From the NCBI GenBank assembly GCA_004556545.1, contig SFGO01000001.1, positions 62,001 through 126,000 of the forward strand: 64,000 nucleotides of DNA, written 5' to 3'. The stretch is from Clostridiales bacterium (GTDB lineage: Bacteria > Bacillota > Clostridia > Christensenellales > Aristaeellaceae). Shown in pieces: positions 61,339 through 64,000 of the stretch. Made by a program: the position numbers and the translations under genes. Under the pieces are notes generated by a model. The model did no database searches. It saw only the letters and a list, made by a program, of their open reading frames with translations, and was not told the DNA's origin. Numbering within the stretch: position 1 is the stretch's first letter; every line of letters starts with the position of its first letter.

Positions 61339-63208
61339 TCTTTGGTTCCTCCCGGTTCAGTTCGGTGATGATGGCCCGCGTGACACTTTCGTCATCCAGT
61401 CCCGTGTCCCGCAGCAAATGTGCATGATCGCCGTGCGGGACAAAACAGTCGTCGACCGCCAGCAGCTTTACTCTGGGCTGAAAGCCCATTTCAGAAGCGG
61501 CTTCCAGCACGGCGCTGCCAAAGCCGGCCATGCGGACATGTTCTTCCAGTGTAAAAACCGGTTTCCCCATGGAGAAAGCCCGATGCAGGCAATCGCTATC
61601 CAGCGGTTTCACGGTGGAGGCATTCACAACCGTCATAGAGATTCCATCCTGCGCCAGTGCATCCGCCACTCGCAGCGCCGTTGAAACCATGCTGCCCACT
61701 GCCAGCATTACCGCGTCGGTTCCTTCCCGAAGGGTCAGCCATTTTCCGATGGTAAAAGTGGGAATCGCATACCCTTCCGGCAGCGAAACGGCGCTTTTGG
61801 GATAGCGAATGGAGCATGGACCGTCAAACGTACAGGAAGCGCGGGTCATCAGGCGAAGCTCTTCTTCATTAGCGGGTGCGAGCACCGTCATATTCGGAAT
61901 GTGGCGCAGATAGGCAAAATCATACAGTCCCTGATGAGACTGCCCGTCTTCGTTGGCAATCCCCGCCCGATCCAGCATCAGCGTTACCGGGAGCCGCTGC
62001 ATGCATACGTCGTGCAGTACCTGATCGTACCCACGCTGCAAGAAAGTGGAATAAACGAAAAAGTAGGGTTTCAGTCCTCCGGCTGCCATCCCGGCGCACA
62101 TGGTAACGCCGTGTTCTTCTGCGATACCAACGTCAAAATAACGCTCAGGATAAGCGTCACGGAAAGCCGTCGTCCCAGTGCCCAAAGGCATGGCGGCGGT
62201 AATGAACTGGATCCGCCGATCCTGCTTTGCCAGCTTCAGCAGTTCCTCCGTGGCGATTTCGCCGTTTCCTTTGCTGCTGGCGGCGGAGGGTTTTTCTTCA
62301 TCCAGAAAGAAGGGCGGCGTACCGTGAAAACGTTCGGCGTTCTTCTCCGCGCGGTTAAAGCCGTAGCCTTTTTTGGTGATGCAGTGAATCACCACCGGTT
62401 CATCCAGCCGCTCTGCCTGGCGGAGGATCCCTTCTACCGATTCAAGATCGTTTCCGTTAATGGGCCCCAGATAGCGAAAACCAAGGGCAGGGAAAAAGCC
62501 CTCGTTGAGAGCGACGCTTTTGATCATGGTGCTGAGGCCGTGCATACAGCGATACACCGGCTTCCCCACCAGCGGGATAGCACCCAGCACTTTTTTGACG
62601 TGGGATTTCGTGGTATTCCATCCGCGGCTGGCCCGCAGGTTGGATAAATGCTGGCTCAACGCGCCCACATTTTGAGCGATCGACATTTCGTTGTCATTCA
62701 GGAGCACGATCAGGCGGGTTTTGGTGTTGCCGCAGTCGTTCAGCGCCTCATAGCACATACCGCCCGTCAGAGCGCCGTCCCCCACCACCGCGATCACATG
62801 ATGCTTTTCCCCTCTTGCGTCCCGGGCCCGAGCCATGCCGAGGGCGGCCGAAATCGCCGTAGAAGCATGCCCGGCCTCAAAACAGTCGTAGGGACTTTCG
62901 GAACGTTTGGGGAAGCCGGACAGCCCTCCGTAGGTACGCAGCGTATGAAATTCATTGTACCGGCCCGTCAGCAGCTTATGGGTATATGTCTGATGGCCCA
63001 CGTCAAAAACGATTTTGTCCTCAGGCATATGAAAGACGCGGTGAAGGGCCAGCGTAATCTCCACGATTCCCAGATTGGAGGAAAGATGGCCGCCGTTTTT
63101 GGAAACGGTCTGGATGATTTTGGTACGGATGTCGTCCGCCAGATCTTCGCATTCTTCATAGCTCAGACTGCGAATGTCCTCGGGACTGATGATCTGCGAT
63201 AAATCCAA
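61331..63208 (-). CDS. dxs: 1-deoxy-D-xylulose-5-phosphate synthase
   Basis: First step of the MEP isoprenoid pathway, condensing pyruvate and glyceraldehyde 3-phosphate with thiamine diphosphate. 625 residues. The ThDP motif is AVVGDGALTGGMCYEALNDCGNTKTRLIVLLNDN, the substrate residues lie in DVGHQTYTHKLLTGR, and the transketolase central and C-terminal domains include DRAGIANEDGQSHQGLYD. The start is TTG at 63208, with AAAGGAG upstream; no ATG fits. The neighbours ispA and xse are not in this window. Confidence 0.96.
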   Translation of the reverse strand: MDLSQIISPEDIRSLSYEECEDLADDIRTKIIQTVSKNGGHLSSNLGIVEITLALHRVFHMPEDKIVFDVGHQTYTHKLLTGRYNEFHTLRTYGGLSGFPKRSESPYDCFEAGHASTAISAALGMARARDARGEKHHVIAVVGDGALTGGMCYEALNDCGNTKTRLIVLLNDNEMSIAQNVGALSQHLSNLRASRGWNTTKSHVKKVLGAIPLVGKPVYRCMHGLSTMIKSVALNEGFFPALGFRYLGPINGNDLESVEGILRQAERLDEPVVIHCITKKGYGFNRAEKNAERFHGTPPFFLDEEKPSAASSKGNGEIATEELLKLAKQDRRIQFITAAMPLGTGTTAFRDAYPERYFDVGIAEEHGVTMCAGMAAGGLKPYFFVYSTFLQRGYDQVLHDVCMQRLPVTLMLDRAGIANEDGQSHQGLYDFAYLRHIPNMTVLAPANEEELRLMTRASCTFDGPCSIRYPKSAVSLPEGYAIPTFTIGKWLTLREGTDAVMLAVGSMVSTALRVADALAQDGISMTVVNASTVKPLDSDCLHRAFSMGKPVFTLEEHVRMAGFGSAVLEAASEMGFQPRVKLLAVDDCFVPHGDHAHLLRDTGLDDESVTRAIITELNREEPKNV

Positions 63209-63230
63209 CCTTCTAAAGCTCCTTTGTGCT

Positions 63231-64000
63231 TCAGGCGTTTTTCAGCCCGTTTTTCATGCCCGTCTTGCCCCCCAGAGAGATGTTTTTGAGAATATCGGAG
63301 GTATAGGCATAATTGTTTTCTTCCTTGTCCTGCTCGGCCTTCATGGCACATTCCACCATTCGGTCGATCAGACGGGCGTAGGGAAGACCGCAGGCTTCCC
63401 AAAGATAGAAAGCCAGCGAGCCGGGAATGGTATTGATTTCCGTAATGTACAGTTCCTGAGAAGCGCTGTCGAACATGTAATCGATACGCACAACGCCCTT
63501 GCAGTCCATGGCCTTGAAAATATCGACCGACAGCTTTTGAATGCGCTCCTTCAGTTCCGGCTCGATGGGCGCGGGAAGGACGCGCTTGAGGGAGGCCATG
63601 CCCTTGGTGGAATTGCCGCCGCTGCCGTATTTATCCATGAAAGTGAGCAAATCGCCGCCGGAAATCGGCATTTCGATCTCGCTGGCTTTGGCGTCTCCGT
63701 CGTAGCCCAGTACGGAACAGTTCAGCTCCAACGGCTCGCACAGGCCCTTTTCCACCAGCGTTTTCCGGTCGAACTCAAAGGCCAGCTCCAGTGCTTCCTT
63801 CAAAGAAGTCCGGTCGTTGGCGCGGGTCACGCCGATGGAAGAACCAAGTGACGCAGGCTTGACAAAAACGGGATAGGGAAGATTCTTTTCAATATCGTCC
63901 ATGACCCCTTCGGGCTCCCTCTCCCAATCCGCCCGCAGGAACCAGCGGCCCGGCAGAACCGGAAAACCGCAGCCCTGAAAGAATAGCTTCATGTAGACCT
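63231..64000 (-). CDS. ddl: D-alanine-D-alanine ligase (5' end outside window)
   Basis: An ATP-grasp ligase that makes the D-Ala-D-Ala end of peptidoglycan. About 256 C-terminal residues are visible; the frame runs to the window edge as VYMKLFFQGCGF, where homologues read DKxxMK, so the ATG at 63992 is internal. The visible ATP-binding LPYPVFVKPASLGSSIGVTRAND, EMPISGGDL, RIDYMFDSASQELYITEINTIPGSLAFYLW and the C-terminal LIDRMVECAMK agree with Ddl. It ends 22 bp before dxs. A VanA-type ligase cannot be excluded without the N-terminus. Confidence 0.9.
   Translation of the reverse strand, partial: VYMKLFFQGCGFPVLPGRWFLRADWEREPEGVMDDIEKNLPYPVFVKPASLGSSIGVTRANDRTSLKEALELAFEFDRKTLVEKGLCEPLELNCSVLGYDGDAKASEIEMPISGGDLLTFMDKYGSGGNSTKGMASLKRVLPAPIEPELKERIQKLSVDIFKAMDCKGVVRIDYMFDSASQELYITEINTIPGSLAFYLWEACGLPYARLIDRMVECAMKAEQDKEENNYAYTSDILKNISLGGKTGMKNGLKNA

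Overview
The window looks like chromosomal DNA of an anaerobic, fairly GC-rich Bacillota of class Clostridia, probably gut-associated. The evidence is an Rnf operon, an electron-bifurcating-type [FeFe]-hydrogenase operon, the complete ctsR-mcsA-mcsB-clpC heat-shock operon under a CtsR box, the Firmicutes order dxs-tlyA-nadK-argR-recN, a LexA box of the Gram-positive type, strong AGGAGG ribosome-binding sites and sigma-A type promoters. Family-level placement cannot be settled from this sequence. I saw no rRNA, tRNA, CRISPR array, insertion sequence or prophage. The only recombinase gene is a single XerC/D-like gene next to lexA.

Layout. 0-8 kb: sugar metabolism (a GH36 alpha-galactosidase cut by the window edge, phosphoglucomutase, a Gfo/Idh/MocA oxidoreductase with a divergent AraC regulator), two acetyltransferases and a MATE exporter. 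8-13.3 kb: a three-gene surface module (VTC-domain protein, DUF4956 membrane protein, large lamin-tail/CotH-kinase protein), interrupted by five degenerate 74-bp tandem repeats. 13.4-19.8 kb: FAD/Rieske oxidoreductase, PdaB-like deacetylase, two-OB-fold SSB-like protein, GH29 alpha-L-fucosidase with a divergent AraC regulator, and two small conserved proteins. 20-25.8 kb: mtnA, an acetyltransferase, and a MarR-controlled heterodimeric ABC exporter. 26-36 kb: amidohydrolase, a hairpin-rich non-coding element, a HAD phosphatase with a CNNM-type membrane protein, the ctsR operon, a YqeC-like protein and a dCMP-deaminase family protein.

36-46.3 kb is the redox centre. A SPOR-domain protein, two DRTGG proteins, a GHKL ATPase, a non-canonical [FeFe]-hydrogenase homologue lacking the proton-relay cysteine, and a PHP-domain protein lead into hydC-ATPase-ferredoxin-hydB-hydA. 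This resembles a putative H2/redox sensory module attached to an electron-bifurcating hydrogenase. A perfect 8-3-8 palindrome sits at the predicted transcription start of the catalytic operon.

46.4-64 kb: psuK-psuG for pseudouridine breakdown, an MgtC-like protein, lexA, the recombinase, rnhA, proC, an Rnf operon of order C-D-E-A-B with no rnfG (rnfD and rnfE overlap by 4 bp), then recN-argR-nadK, tlyA, dxs and a partial D-Ala-D-Ala ligase gene. A long palindrome containing two ARG-box-like sequences covers the predicted nadK-argR-recN promoter.

The observations most worth following are the Rnf operon without rnfG, the sensory-hydrogenase neighbourhood with its palindromic operator, the ARG-box palindrome, the 74-bp repeat array beside the CotH gene, and the hairpin-flanked element at 27.2-27.6 kb.
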